64,000 nucleotides of DNA from the NCBI RefSeq assembly GCF_963678635.1, contig NC_087065.1:23333254-23397253 (forward strand), given 5' to 3'. This DNA is from Symsagittifera roscoffensis. Taxonomy: Eukaryota > Xenacoelomorpha > Acoela > Convolutidae. The notes under the pieces were generated by a model. It did no database searches and was not told where the DNA came from. It was given only the letters and a program-made list of their open reading frames with translations. The stretch's first letter is position 1, and each line of letters starts with the position of its first letter. The translations under genes and the position numbers were made by a program. This document shows positions 30,656 to 40,739 of this stretch, piece after piece.

Positions 30656-30975
30656 CGTTTTGTGATCATTTTTTATAAAGTTATGGGGACTTAAAAATTG
30701 CCATTTTGGCCAATTTGGGACCACTAACGCGCGGAGACTTAATCCGTCTTAGAAATTGCTCCAAATTGGTTGAAGGAAGCTCATTTGTCATAATTGATTT
30801 GCTACTAGGAGCGATATCTATCTTTTTGTACTTTATAAGGACTGTGCGGTGATGATTTTTGCAAAAAAAAGTTCATTTTTTTATTCATTTTATTTGATTA
30901 CGTTTTTGTTATTACTGCTCCATAGACCTTTAAAGGCAGTTGGAACTTTCTGGTCTTCGCTCTGATACGAGCAGT
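30656..30975 (-). repeat. Family H repeat, partial
   Basis: Reverse orientation. It retains the CCATTTTGGCCAATTTGGGA and ACTGCTCCATAGACCTTTAA blocks and the GATACGAGCAGT terminus, but lacks the palindromic end. Confidence 0.7.
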
Positions 30976-31559
30976 CTTGCTTACGCTACTAAAATGGGAT
31001 AGTGCGTGTAATTTTGAATTTTGTATATAAATGATAAATTTGAGAAAAATTTATCCAGACGCCAACAAGTTTGCAGAAGACAGACTTTTTACGCACTATT
31101 TCTTTTGCATTATTCTCTATTAAATAGGTAACTGACGCATCAATCGAGGTTGGGTGAAGCAATAAGAATGTTTGCCAATTAGTATGCAATAATCACTTCA
31201 ATTAGTTGTTCAATCAGACCAGCAACAATTTAGCCTAAATTTTCAAAAATGGAAAGCCTGTATTAAAATTTTGTTTTCAAATAATTAGTTATTTGGCGAA
31301 AAGCAACTCAACTCAAAATTTAGATTTCAGTAAGCAAGTTTCAAGCAGCACGCGAGTCGAAAGACGTTTTTACATTGGCATACAAATCTACACACTGTTG
31401 GGCCGGACATTGTTCGAGTTGGCGATATTTAACTCCCCCGGTATTTATTACAGGGCTGATTTTAAGTTCTCGGAGGTAAAAATGGGATGAAACCTTGATA
31501 GCAATTGTAAAATTCACGAGCTCCTAATGTGATACTCTTAAAATGAAATTATTAGCAAA

Positions 31560-31995
31560 ACTGCTCGTATCAAGGCGAAGTCCTGAATTTTCCGATCAAA
31601 AAGAACATGTAAAAAAGAATAAAACTATTTTTTTTTTTAACTTTAAGTTTTTTGGAAAAACTATCCTCCACACGCCATATACAGTACAAAGTAATAGATT
31701 TCTTTCCCAATAGCAAATTAATTATGACAATAAGGCTTCTTTCGACCAATTTGGAACAATTTCTATGACGGATTATATATGCGCTTACTCGTTGGCAGCT
31801 CGATAAATATCGCGCGTTAATTTTTCCAAATAGTCCAAAATTGCTATGTCTAAACTCACATAATTTTACGAAATATGATCACAGGTAAAGTATCTTTTCG
31901 AATTTAAGCTCATTTAAGCTCTATATTTTTTGAATGATATAATAAATTTCCGTCAAAAAAAGCTAGTTAAAAAGTCGGAAGTCCAAGTTTTATGC
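31560..31995 (+). repeat. Family H repeat running into the assembly gap
   Basis: Forward orientation, starting ACTGCTCGTATCAAGGCGAAG and followed by the family blocks to AAAGTCGGAAG. The sequence is then lost in an N run. Confidence 0.7.
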
Positions 31996-32014
31996 CAGGA
32001 AGTTGCGTTTGTTT

Positions 32015-32214
32015 NNNNNNNNNNNNNNNNNNNNNNNNNNNNNNNNNNNNNNNNNNNNNNNNNNNNNNNNNNNNNNNNNNNNNNNNNNNNNNNNNNNNNN
32101 NNNNNNNNNNNNNNNNNNNNNNNNNNNNNNNNNNNNNNNNNNNNNNNNNNNNNNNNNNNNNNNNNNNNNNNNNNNNNNNNNNNNNNNNNNNNNNNNNNNN
32201 NNNNNNNNNNNNNN
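32015..32214. other. Assembly gap of 200 N
   Basis: Exactly 200 N, probably a fixed-size placeholder. Open frames crossing it are meaningless. The gap sits inside repeats, which explains the break. Confidence 0.98.
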
Positions 32215-32287
32215 TGAGAGCCTGTTTACTTCACAAGTCTCTGTTTACCAAAAGCCCTTTCTTCAAAAAAATTCTGTGGGGGGAATA

Positions 32288-32863
32288 CCCGCACTCAGTA
32301 AAAAGAGAAAATAATAGATTATAATGGGTTTTTGTTGTCAGTCTCCATAAATTTCAAAAAGAACTGATTATAATCAATTAAAAATGGTTTATAATGTTAC
32401 TATTTTTCGAAACAATAAAAATCATCATAATCTTTTATAATCGATTATAATCGATTATTTAAAAACAATTTTCTCAAATTTTATTGAATTATAATTGTCA
32501 TCGCTTCATTTTGTTTTATTTTTGTGTTGTTTTGTGTGCTTTTCAGTTGGTTACCAAACTAAAAGAAACTTTAATTTTGTACTTATAGCCAGGGGCGGTT
32601 TTAGGGGAGGGGGGCTTACATAATTGATTTTTTGTGAGATGTTAATTTGATAGAAAAAGGGATTATAATCTATTATAATAGATTATAAGAGATTTTTGGA
32701 AAAATTATAATCATTTATAATTGATTGTAATTTATTAAAGGGTCACCAAATGGATTATAAATCGTTTAAACATCTAAAATTGGCTCTTATAATTATAATT
32801 TTGCTTAAAGTGTGATTATAATTATAATATAATAGATCATTTTCTCTTTTTACTGAGTGCGGG
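32288..32863 (+). mobile_element. 576-bp MITE with perfect 25-bp inverted repeats and TA target
   Basis: The left end starts CCCGCACTCAGTAAAAAG and the right end is its exact reverse complement over 25 bp, each flanked by TA (32,286-32,287 and 32,864-32,865). This fits Tc1/mariner-type insertion. The interior is filled with palindromic words such as TTATAATCGATTATAA and holds a fragment starting like the hAT-type MITE (CAGGGGCGGTTTTAGG at about 32,592). No ORF, so it must be mobilised in trans. Confidence 0.85.
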
Positions 32864-34061
32864 TATTTCATCAACAATTTTGATTTTCTTTTATTTTCTC
32901 AAAAACTACCCCCTCAAATCTGATAATTTGGGTTTGATGAATTCAACGTGTTGTTGTAAGCTCTCTCGCCATAGCGGCTACATCCAATTTTTTTACACAA
33001 AAAGTAATGGTCCTCAGAAAATTTGATCTACTATTTTTTAAATTTTTTTGACTTTTCTCAAAAACTACGATCCCATATCTGAGATATGCAAGAAAAAAAA
33101 CGTTGAGAGAAGTTCCACTGTGTAAGCCCCGGCGTCCAAATTTTCTAACTAAAAGGTTAGGCCCTCGGAAAAACCAAAGTTTTCATTTCGTGACCATTTT
33201 TGCAACAGTACGAGTTCAACAATTATGAAACAAATACCTCCAGAGTCACTAGAATCACTATCAGGCGCAAAAAAGACACTAAGATTTGGTCAATCATCGA
33301 AGAAAATATAGGAATTCTATGAAGTGTGCAGCCTTGGCAGCAGTAAATCACATTGTCTTAATTAATCGATTGCAGGTCCAAATCTACTGGGTCTCTTGGG
33401 TCGGTGGGGAGTCGCCGTACCCATTTCTACTTGCCCCACAAGGAGAGTTCAGAGGGGGTAGTGAAGTCGATGCACGCTGAGAAGAACAAAATCTACTCTT
33501 CTGCCTTGCCATCTAGCTATGTAAGCTTAATTGGCTTGAATATGATTATTTCTTTTCGGTTAATTTTAACCGAGTGCTCAAACTCGACGGCCGAAAATCA
33601 TCAACTCCAATACTTAACTGTTTTGATACTTAACTAGAAAAAAATTTGTTGATTGCTGGACAAATAGCCCAGATTTTTTAATCCCAGATCCTCTTTTTTG
33701 AGGTAGTTTTTTAAAATCGATTCAGAGAAACTTAATAGTCAATTTCTATTAATTTTTGTTCGGTCTAAAAAATTATTATATATATATATATATGTGTGTG
33801 TTTATGTTTATGTAAAGTTTGGTAAAGTCTTTGAATGTCTGGCCACCGGTCTCTCTTCTAATAACTGTTCTCTCTACGTCTGGGCTCCCCTGAAATAACA
33901 AGTGCAGTTTGCCTTACATGTCTATAACATACAGTCGACCTTTATCACTATATCATAATTTACCTTCAAAACCTTTTACTTAGGTTTTCTACTTTAACAA
34001 TATTTTTTGATTGGAAAAAATTTCAGATATCAGAATTCAAGGCATCAAAATAAGTTCTGTG
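32864..34061 (+). other. No gene; short microsatellite
   Basis: AT-rich with two related short segments (CTCAAAAACTAC near 32,898 and 33,058) and a TA/TG microsatellite at about 33,775-33,805. No credible exon was seen. Confidence 0.4.
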
Positions 34062-34465
34062 CGGACGCCTCCTCCCCTCAGGGACTCGAGCCCCTGCCGA
34101 CCCAAACGGTCCTTCTTTTGTACTATTTTGAGATATCCATTTTTAGGTGAGTGGCTCTAAATTTTTTCTAAAGGCGCCTTTGTCGCCAAAATATAATAAT
34201 TTTGAGGGGGAGGACGCGCCAAAATAAAAGCAGTTTGTTGGCCAAAGTTTTCCGAAAAAAGCCTAAAAAAGCGTTTTTTGGCCTGTTTTTTTTTCAAAAT
34301 TCTGCTTGCGGCGCAGAAAATTTGATAAAAAACAGGGTCGATATGGTGATTTGGGAGAGCTCAGAAAATCAATTTGGTCGAAGTAAAAAAATACTTGGCA
34401 AAATTTCTGAATTTTTTTGGAAACCCCCCCTCCCTCCCTCGAAAAAATCCTAAGATCCCCCTCTG
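34062..34465 (+). mobile_element. hAT-type MITE copy 1
   Basis: Flanked by a perfect 8-bp direct duplication GTTCTGTG (34,054-34,061 and 34,466-34,473). The 3' end reads AAGATCCCCCTCTG, a variant of the family terminus; the 5' inverted repeat is shortened. The interior shares family blocks such as TTTTGTACTATTTTGAGATA and AAAGGCGCCTTT. Confidence 0.75.
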
Positions 34466-34929
34466 GTTCTGTGCAAACTGTTTTGATGGTTCTAACCGAA
34501 ACAGTATGAAATATAGTTTTCGTTCAGAATTCAAGGGATGAAACAATAGAATACTGTTCCAATTCATCTTGAGAGGATGACTAAAGGATAACTAGAGGAT
34601 GCGAGGACCTACAACTAATTTTCAACAAGCTGTTCTCTCAATTTTAAGACTTTGTTGAACATTGCTGAATAACTCTGCTCGGTGTTTTTATTGTTCAGAA
34701 AAACTGCATTTTGATTGTAGTCATTTTTAAGAGATTTTATCATATCATTTGAAAACTGTTGATGCTGATGATGCTAATTAAAAAAACTAACCACTATTTT
34801 TTACCTGAAATGATAGGTGTTTGAAAAATGTCATTTGGCTTATTGGGAAATTATGCTCCAGAATTTTCTGCTTTCAGCATGTACTATGTGGTACAGCTTA
34901 TCTCTGAAAACATACCAAACTGAAACAAG

Positions 34930-35060
34930 ACTGCCTTTTAAGGTCTATGGAGCAGTAATATCATGAAAAAATTGAATGTAATAAATTATAATGAAAAGAA
35001 AAAAAACTGAGATTTTTTTGTACCGCATATAAAGCACAAAATAAAAAATGACTGCTGGCA
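34930..35060 (+). repeat. Family H repeat fragment
   Basis: Contains the ACTGCC, AAGGTCTATGGAGCAGTAAT and GCATATAAAGCACAAA blocks only. Confidence 0.55.
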
Positions 35061-35256
35061 TTACGAGGCCAAACTGTTATTGGATAGGTGCACAGTTTGT
35101 GTCTGTATGTTCCTGGACTCCAGGGACAAGTCTTAAAACATGTTCAAATTTCGTTGGAGCGATCAAAGAAAATGAAAGAACAAAAGAAAAATAAAGGGAG
35201 CGTTTTTGTGGCGGAATTCAGATACAATTTGCAAAATGCACAGTTTGGCCTCGTAA

Positions 35257-35633
35257 TGCGTATCAGAGTGAAGCCCTGAATGTTCCAACTGCCTTCAAAG
35301 GTCTATGGAGCAGTAATAACAAAAATATTATAAAATATAATTTAAAAAAAAATTTGAGGTTTCACTGCAAAACTCATCCCCCAACACGCCATTTAAAAAA
35401 CAAAGTGACATATTTGGCTTCCAGTAACAAATCAATTATGACAAATAAGGTTCCTTCAACATATCTAGAGGAATTTCTAAGGCGGATTAAATCGGGCGCA
35501 AAATATCGGGCGTTAATTGTTTCAAATTTGCCGAAATGGCAATGTTTAAACCCCCATAACTTCACGAAAAGTGATCACTGAAAAAAACTACCCCCGGCAG
35601 AATTATTCCGTAACTTTTGTTACGAAAGTTTTA
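35257..35633 (+). repeat. Family H repeat
   Basis: Forward copy from CGTATCAGAGTGAAGCCCTGA to the palindromic end (TTACTTTTGTTACGAAAG-like, about 35,605-35,628), shortened in the middle. Confidence 0.65.
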
Positions 35634-36031
35634 ATCAAATTTATTGAACATTGAATGTCGCCGCCGATATGACCAATTTGGGATAATTAAAGCGTGATAT
35701 AATGTGTCCTGTCACATCGTGAGCAACGAAATAGTTCATTCCAAATTGAATGAAACAGTTTGACTTCTTTATAAAAAAAACAGACGTAAGGTTTCACATT
35801 TTGTTCTTCTCATAGCGTTTGGGGAGTAAAATGCTTTAAAGTTAAAAAGTTGTTTTTTTTAAATAATTTACTCAATTTTTTCAAATACGAATTGTTTCAG
35901 CAGATCTTTTAATGGCAGTTGGGATACTTAGTTTTTTTGCTTATGAATGTTTGAATGAGGATTAAACTTAAAAATTTTTCGTGAAGAGTATATTTCATTT
36001 CAAAGGGTCAAAAACTGAATTGTTTGATTTG

Positions 36032-36559
36032 TTGTTCTGACTTTCGTAACGAAAGTAACGAATTAATTGTGCTCGGGGTGGGTTTTTATTCTTCAGACAG
36101 TTTTTGACTATTTAATTAGCCACTATTGACGGAATTTTTTATTTCATTGAAAAGGTAATGTTGTCTTGAGCTAAAATTGGAAACGATACTTTACCTCTGA
36201 TTATTTATCGTAAAGTAATGGGGGTTTGGAGATTGCAATTTTGGACTATTAGGGACAATTAACGCGCGATTTATATCGAGCTATTTACGAGTAATCGGAG
36301 ATTTAATCCGTCATAGAAATTGCTCCAAACTAGTCAAAAGAAGCTTGTTTGCCATAATTGAATTGTTATTGGGGAAGAAATCTATTACTTTGTACTTTAT
36401 TTGGCGTATGGGGGATGATTTTCTTTAAAATAAATCTCATATTTTGTTACAAAAAAATTCGTTTCATTTCTGTACATTTAATTTTTCTATGTTATTACTG
36501 CTCAATAGACCTTAAAAAGGCAGTCGGAACATTCAGGGCTTCGCCCTGATACGAGCAGT
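36032..36559 (-). repeat. Family H repeat, best full-length copy
   Basis: Reverse orientation, about 530 bp. One end carries the near-perfect palindrome ACTTTCGTAACGAAAGT (36,040-36,056). The other carries a perfect 7-bp-stem hairpin TCAGGGCTTCGCCCTGA (36,533-36,549), followed by TACGAGCAGT. No ORF. The terminal hairpin recalls Helitrons but no CTRR end was found, so the class is open. Confidence 0.75.
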
Positions 36560-37355
36560 CTTGTTCACATATATCTGCAGAGACACGAAAAAGCTCCTGA
36601 AAAATATGTAGTTTGCTCACATTTATCGTTCTTAACAAATGAGTTCTAGGCAACCATCGCACAACTCCTACACTGTTTGACAAATCTAAAAGCAAAAAAT
36701 CTGGTTTTTGCTTTCAGCTTAACTTGTTTTCCGTGATCATTTATTTCATGCGTTATTTAAATAAATTTTTTTTTTAAGTTTACCGATATCAAATGATCAA
36801 AGTTACCATCCATGAAAATTTCTCAATTTTGTTCCAAAGAATTTTACCGGTTATGAAGCAGCAAGTTTTTATAATCTGCTGTAAATTACTTGTTCGGCTT
36901 CATTGCTTTCTCAAGAAGTCGGAAAAAAATTGTTATCGAGGCGATGTGAAACATTCCCAACGAAAATGTTTAACTTGTTTTTATGACAACTTTCCCTAAT
37001 TTGCTTTTTTATTCCAATAAGGCATATTTTATTGAAGAAATGTATTGTGGATGAAACTGGCTTTTTCACCTCTGGAAATGACTGGTAAATCGCTCTGTGA
37101 GTAGTTTTGATCAACTGATATTGGTCGATTCCACTTGGCCTAAAATGTTTTTAGAGCACAACAATTTCAAAAGAAAAAACCCGACTTTGCGTTTATTTAT
37201 CCAATCTGGTTGTGGAATCTTTGAATGCCTGAGAAAAAATGTAACGCATACAAAAACTTCTCTAAAAAGGACGTAGCCTTTGAAAATGATTTTTTTCATT
37301 CTGCGTGTGAAAATAACAAACTTTTATATCAGTTGAAACTGTTTGACTTTCACTA
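36560..37355 (+). other. No gene seen
   Basis: AT-rich intergenic sequence without a supported exon or repeat. Confidence 0.35.
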
Positions 37356-37928
37356 GTGGACAAAATTAGACGCAAATTCAAATGTTTACCCTCTAAAATG
37401 CCTGTTTTCGAGGTCTATTTTTGACATTTTTTACTTCAATTTTCTGCAAAAGTTTTACATAGGCCAAGAGTATATGATTAGAGCTACCGTTTCGGAAACT
37501 ATTATCATGTAGTTTCAATGACTTGATAATGTAATCCGGGTCTAAAAATGCAAGTTATCCTCAAGTTTTGCATCACTGAGAACTCTTTCTTGAAAAAACG
37601 GAGTCAGAAATTTGTTCATGCGACCTTAAATTTTCTCAGCGAGAAACTAGAAATATTAATTGTGGAAGTTTTACTTAACTCGGACGTTTCTCATTTTTTC
37701 CCGTGGAGTAAAAAACTAAGTGCAGACGAAAAAACTCGCATTTTTAGACCCAGATTACATTGTTAAGTCCTTAAAACCAAATATTGATAATTTCAAAGAG
37801 GGTTGCTCTGATCATATACTCTTGGTTTATGTAAAAATTCGAAGCCATTGTTTTGTGCAAACTGGGCATTGAAAACAGGCATGGCATTTTAGAGAGAATT
37901 TGTCGGAATTTGCGTTTAATTTTGCCCA
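37356..37928 (+). mobile_element. Tc1/mariner-like foldback element, copy 1
   Basis: The left end reads GTGGACAAAATTAGACGCAA after TA. The right arm is the inverted counterpart (TTTGCGTTTAATTTTGCCCA, then TA). The arms match over roughly 150 bp with differences. Non-coding. Confidence 0.65.
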
Positions 37929-38049
37929 TATAACTTTTTTCTTGAAAGCCAAACTTAACATTGGGTAAATACACACCGGAGGAGAAACTACGATAATAGA
38001 TTCAGCTAAGCTAATTCTTGGTTTTGTTTCGCTTTCCTGTTTTTCACTA

Positions 38050-38610
38050 GTGGACAAAATTAAACGCATATTCAGGATTTTACTCTCTAAAATACCTGTT
38101 TTCAATGTACATTTTGAGCAACATTTCCTTCAAATTTCAGTAAAAATGATCAGAGCTACCACCAAGGAAAGTATCAAAATTTAGTTTCAATGACTTACAA
38201 ATATAATGCGGCCCTGAAAATGCCAGTTTTCCTCATCTGCACTAGGCTTTTTACTTCGCGAGAATAAGTAACAAAAGTCTGAATTTATTTAAAAATTTCA
38301 CAATGATTGTTTCCTTTTTCTCGCTGAGAATGTTTCACGTTGCATGAACAAATTTTTTATTCTGCTTATTCAAGATTTCACAACGACTCAAAACTTAGTG
38401 CAGATGGGGAAAATTGGCATTTCCAGACCCGGATTACCTTGGTAAGTTATTGAAATCAGATATTGATTCTTTCTGCTCTCAGTCATTTGCTCTCGGTCAA
38501 TGTAAGACTTTCACTGAATTTCGAAGGAAATGTTGTGTGACTCCAAAATGTACACTGAAAACAGGCATTTTGCAGAGTAAAACCAAGAATTTGCGCTTAA
38601 TTTTGTCCTC
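38050..38610 (+). mobile_element. Tc1/mariner-like foldback element, copy 2
   Basis: Starts GTGGACAAAATTAAACGCAT after TA and ends with the inverted form (TTTGCGCTTAATTTTGTCCT) before TA at 38,611. Arms of about 105 bp pair, including ACCTGTTTTCAATGTACATT against its complement. Same family as copy 1. The hAT-type MITE copy 2 inserted 20 bp away. Confidence 0.7.
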
Positions 38611-38630
38611 TAGCGTAGTTTGCCGAGTTG

Positions 38631-39048
38631 CAGTAGCGGATTTAGGGGGGAGGGGGCGGAGGGACGCATCTCCCCCCTTTTCAGGGATTCGACTTCCTGC
38701 CGACCCAAAGGGTCCCACTTATTACTATTGTGAGATATCCATTTTTGGCTGACTGATCTTAAAATTTTTCTAAAGGCGCCTTTGACGCCATTCTACACTA
38801 AATTTGAGGGGGGGGCCGAAAAAACGGCACAATTTTTGGTCAACATTTTCAAAAAAGCGCCTAAAAACGCCTTTTTTGTCCTTTTTTCAAACATTTGCCT
38901 GCAGCGCAGAAAATTTGGTCAAGTTAGGGTCTTTATAGTGGCTTGAGAGAGCTCAGAAAATCAATTTGGTCAACCTCAAAAAACGTCAAAATTTTCAAAA
39001 TATTTTTGAAAATCCCCCCACCTCGAGAAATTCTTAGATCCGCGCCTG
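38631..39048 (+). mobile_element. hAT-type MITE copy 2
   Basis: Ends CAGTAGCGGATTTAGG and TTAGATCCGCGCCTG are inverted repeats. The flanking 8-bp sequences CCGAGTTG and CCCAGTTG are a target duplication with one mismatch. Its right end lies in the 3' end of the minus-strand ORF at 39034-39222. Confidence 0.85.
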
Positions 39049-39222
39049 CCCAGTTGCGTTATTTTTTCCTTCGTATATTTTAACTCCTGAGTCACTTTTA
39101 ATTTTCCACATCTGCCGTAAAACGTTTTTTTCTAATGGATATATAAATGCGTTCATCAAAGAAAGGGATGCATATACTATCTCCATAAAATACAAATTAA
39201 GGGAACTGCGACTTGCATTCAT
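39034..39222 (-). pseudogene. Possible GPCR TM7/helix-8 fragment
   Basis: 62 codons, starting at an ATG that overlaps the TGA of the upstream ORF as ATGA. Residues about 9-35 are hydrophobic and end in LMNAFIYPLEKNVLRQMWKI, which has the spacing of the NPxxY motif and helix 8 of rhodopsin-like receptors (Asn-Ala-Phe-Ile-Tyr, then a basic amphipathic stretch). No upstream TM1-TM6 exons were found. The last residues run into a MITE. A receptor remnant or chance resemblance. Confidence 0.3.
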
Positions 39223-39785
39223 TGCCTACTGTCTTTTTTGTTTTTCTTTCGTCCAATGAGAGGATCTGCCTCGTCATCTTTGTTCGTGAAACCAACAGAC
39301 CGGCCATGGCCATGATCCGAATTATAATCCGATTCGTCAGATAAGTTCGTTTCTCCTACACTTGAGCCGGCGGTTTTGTCATTCACTTTACCAATTTGGT
39401 CTACTTGAGCATTTTTGTTTCCCTTGTTTTCGCCGCTGTCTTTCCAAGCATTAGTCACCCAATATTCCGCCGCGTCGAACTTCGCCAAAATCAAATATTC
39501 TTTAACGGTTCCAAGGTCGGCATTAGTGATGATGTCACATTCTTGCAAGTAGTTTTTCAGGTTTGATTTTAACACACTTTTCTTGTGCCTGTTCAAAGTG
39601 TTATTTTCCATGCTCAGCTGAGATGAGGCATTTTTAAACTTTCGCACGATTGATTTTCCTTTTTTGGTGTTTACTTCTTCCTCTTTTAAAATTCCGCATT
39701 TTATAAGGCATTTGACCAGTTCTGCACCTGTTCCTGATGAGATGTAAGCTTCGTAGTTCTTACTGGCGCCAGCGTTTTGAGCCAT
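39219..39785 (-). CDS. Uncharacterised 188-aa protein, single exon
   Basis: An uninterrupted ORF from ATG in a strong context (A at -3, G at +4) to TGA. The N-terminal two thirds are Lys/Leu-rich and helical (GTGAELVKCLIKCGILKEEE, AKFDAAEYW). The C-terminal third is a disordered-looking Asn/Asp/Ser/Lys segment ending in a basic KKNKKD tail. It stands out from the AT-rich surroundings by length and codon balance. No signal peptide or membrane segment, no known domain recognised. It may be a whole intronless gene or a terminal exon. Confidence 0.5.
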   Translation of the reverse strand: MAQNAGASKNYEAYISSGTGAELVKCLIKCGILKEEEVNTKKGKSIVRKFKNASSQLSMENNTLNRHKKSVLKSNLKNYLQECDIITNADLGTVKEYLILAKFDAAEYWVTNAWKDSGENKGNKNAQVDQIGKVNDKTAGSSVGETNLSDESDYNSDHGHGRSVGFTNKDDEADPLIGRKKNKKDSRQ

Positions 39786-40101
39786 TTAAAAGCTAAAGTG
39801 AATTTTTGATGAAAATAAACTGTGAACAAATTTTGAAGTCAGCAAAATCATAATCGTGAACAAAACATAGTTCAGTTTAGTCTTCACAATAATAATTCCC
39901 GAATTGCTTCAAGTTATGAAAAAAAAAACAGTGAAATAACTGCTACTTATTGGCAAGATAAACTTTAAAGTACTAAAACTTTACAACTTAGTTTTGAGCT
40001 TGCTTTCTTCAACTTTTCATTTTTTTCATTGAGTTGGACGAGAGCTCACCAAAAAATCTGAATGTGAAAAAGTCTTTTTTCTTCCTATTTTCAAAAGTTA
40101 G

Positions 40102-40293
40102 TAATATGAATAAAACTTGCTTGTTGATCCAACGAAATAATTTTAATCTCGCAGTGTGATTTTTTCCTTTAGACCAAATTCGACTTTACAGATAGCTTTT
40201 TTAAACGAATAGGAATTTGCGTCTAAAGGAAAAAATCACACTGCGAGATTAAAATTATTTCGTGGGATCAACAAGCAAGTTTTATTCATATTA
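40102..40293 (+). repeat. Long inverted repeat (72-bp arms, 48-nt spacer)
   Basis: 40,102-40,173 is the reverse complement of 40,222-40,293 with one mismatch (A/C near 40,131). A transcript through it would form a long, nearly perfect hairpin. No ORF. The arms contain CTCGCAGTGTGATTTTTTCC and its complement. Confidence 0.9.
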
Positions 40294-40398
40294 TATGTTT
40301 TTTTTTCATGTGGTCACTTTTGTGAAAGTATATGGTTTCGAAATTCAATAAAATTGAAAAATTGAATTGAGGCAACGAGGCAAGCTAATTGGTATGAC

Positions 40399-40735
40399 CA
40401 GTAGCGGATTTAGGGGGGGGGGTTGATTGGCGGACACCCTTTGTCAGGTATTTGACCCCCTGCCAACCCAAAGGGTCCCCTTTTGTACTATTTTGACAAG
40501 TATATTTTTTGCTGATTGACCTTAAATTTTTTAAAGGCGCCTTTCGAGCCGATATATACTTGAGGGTGGAGCAGGCGCCAAAACAACGTCATTTTTTGGT
40601 CAAAGTTTCCAAAAAAGTGCCAAAAAACGACTTTTTAACTCCTGTTTTTCCAAAAAATTGCCTGCAGTGCAAAAAATAAGCCAAAACAAGGTCTTTATAG
40701 CTCAAAAAGTTAATTGGTCGACCTAAAGAGAAAAG
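40399..40735 (+). mobile_element. hAT-type MITE copy 3, 3'-truncated
   Basis: Starts CAGTAGCGGATTTAGGGG and contains the GTACTATTTTGA and AAGGCGCCTTT family blocks. It stops near GTCGACCTAAAGAG without the right inverted repeat, so no target duplication can be seen. Confidence 0.7.
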
Positions 40736-40739
40736 ATCA

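Noticed and set aside
31930-32324. ORFs crossing the N gap
   Set aside because: They are open only because N bases cannot encode stops.
29962-36559. CRISPR-like array because of repeated palindromic blocks
   Set aside because: The repeats are long, dispersed, in both orientations and unevenly spaced; this is eukaryotic interspersed repeat DNA.
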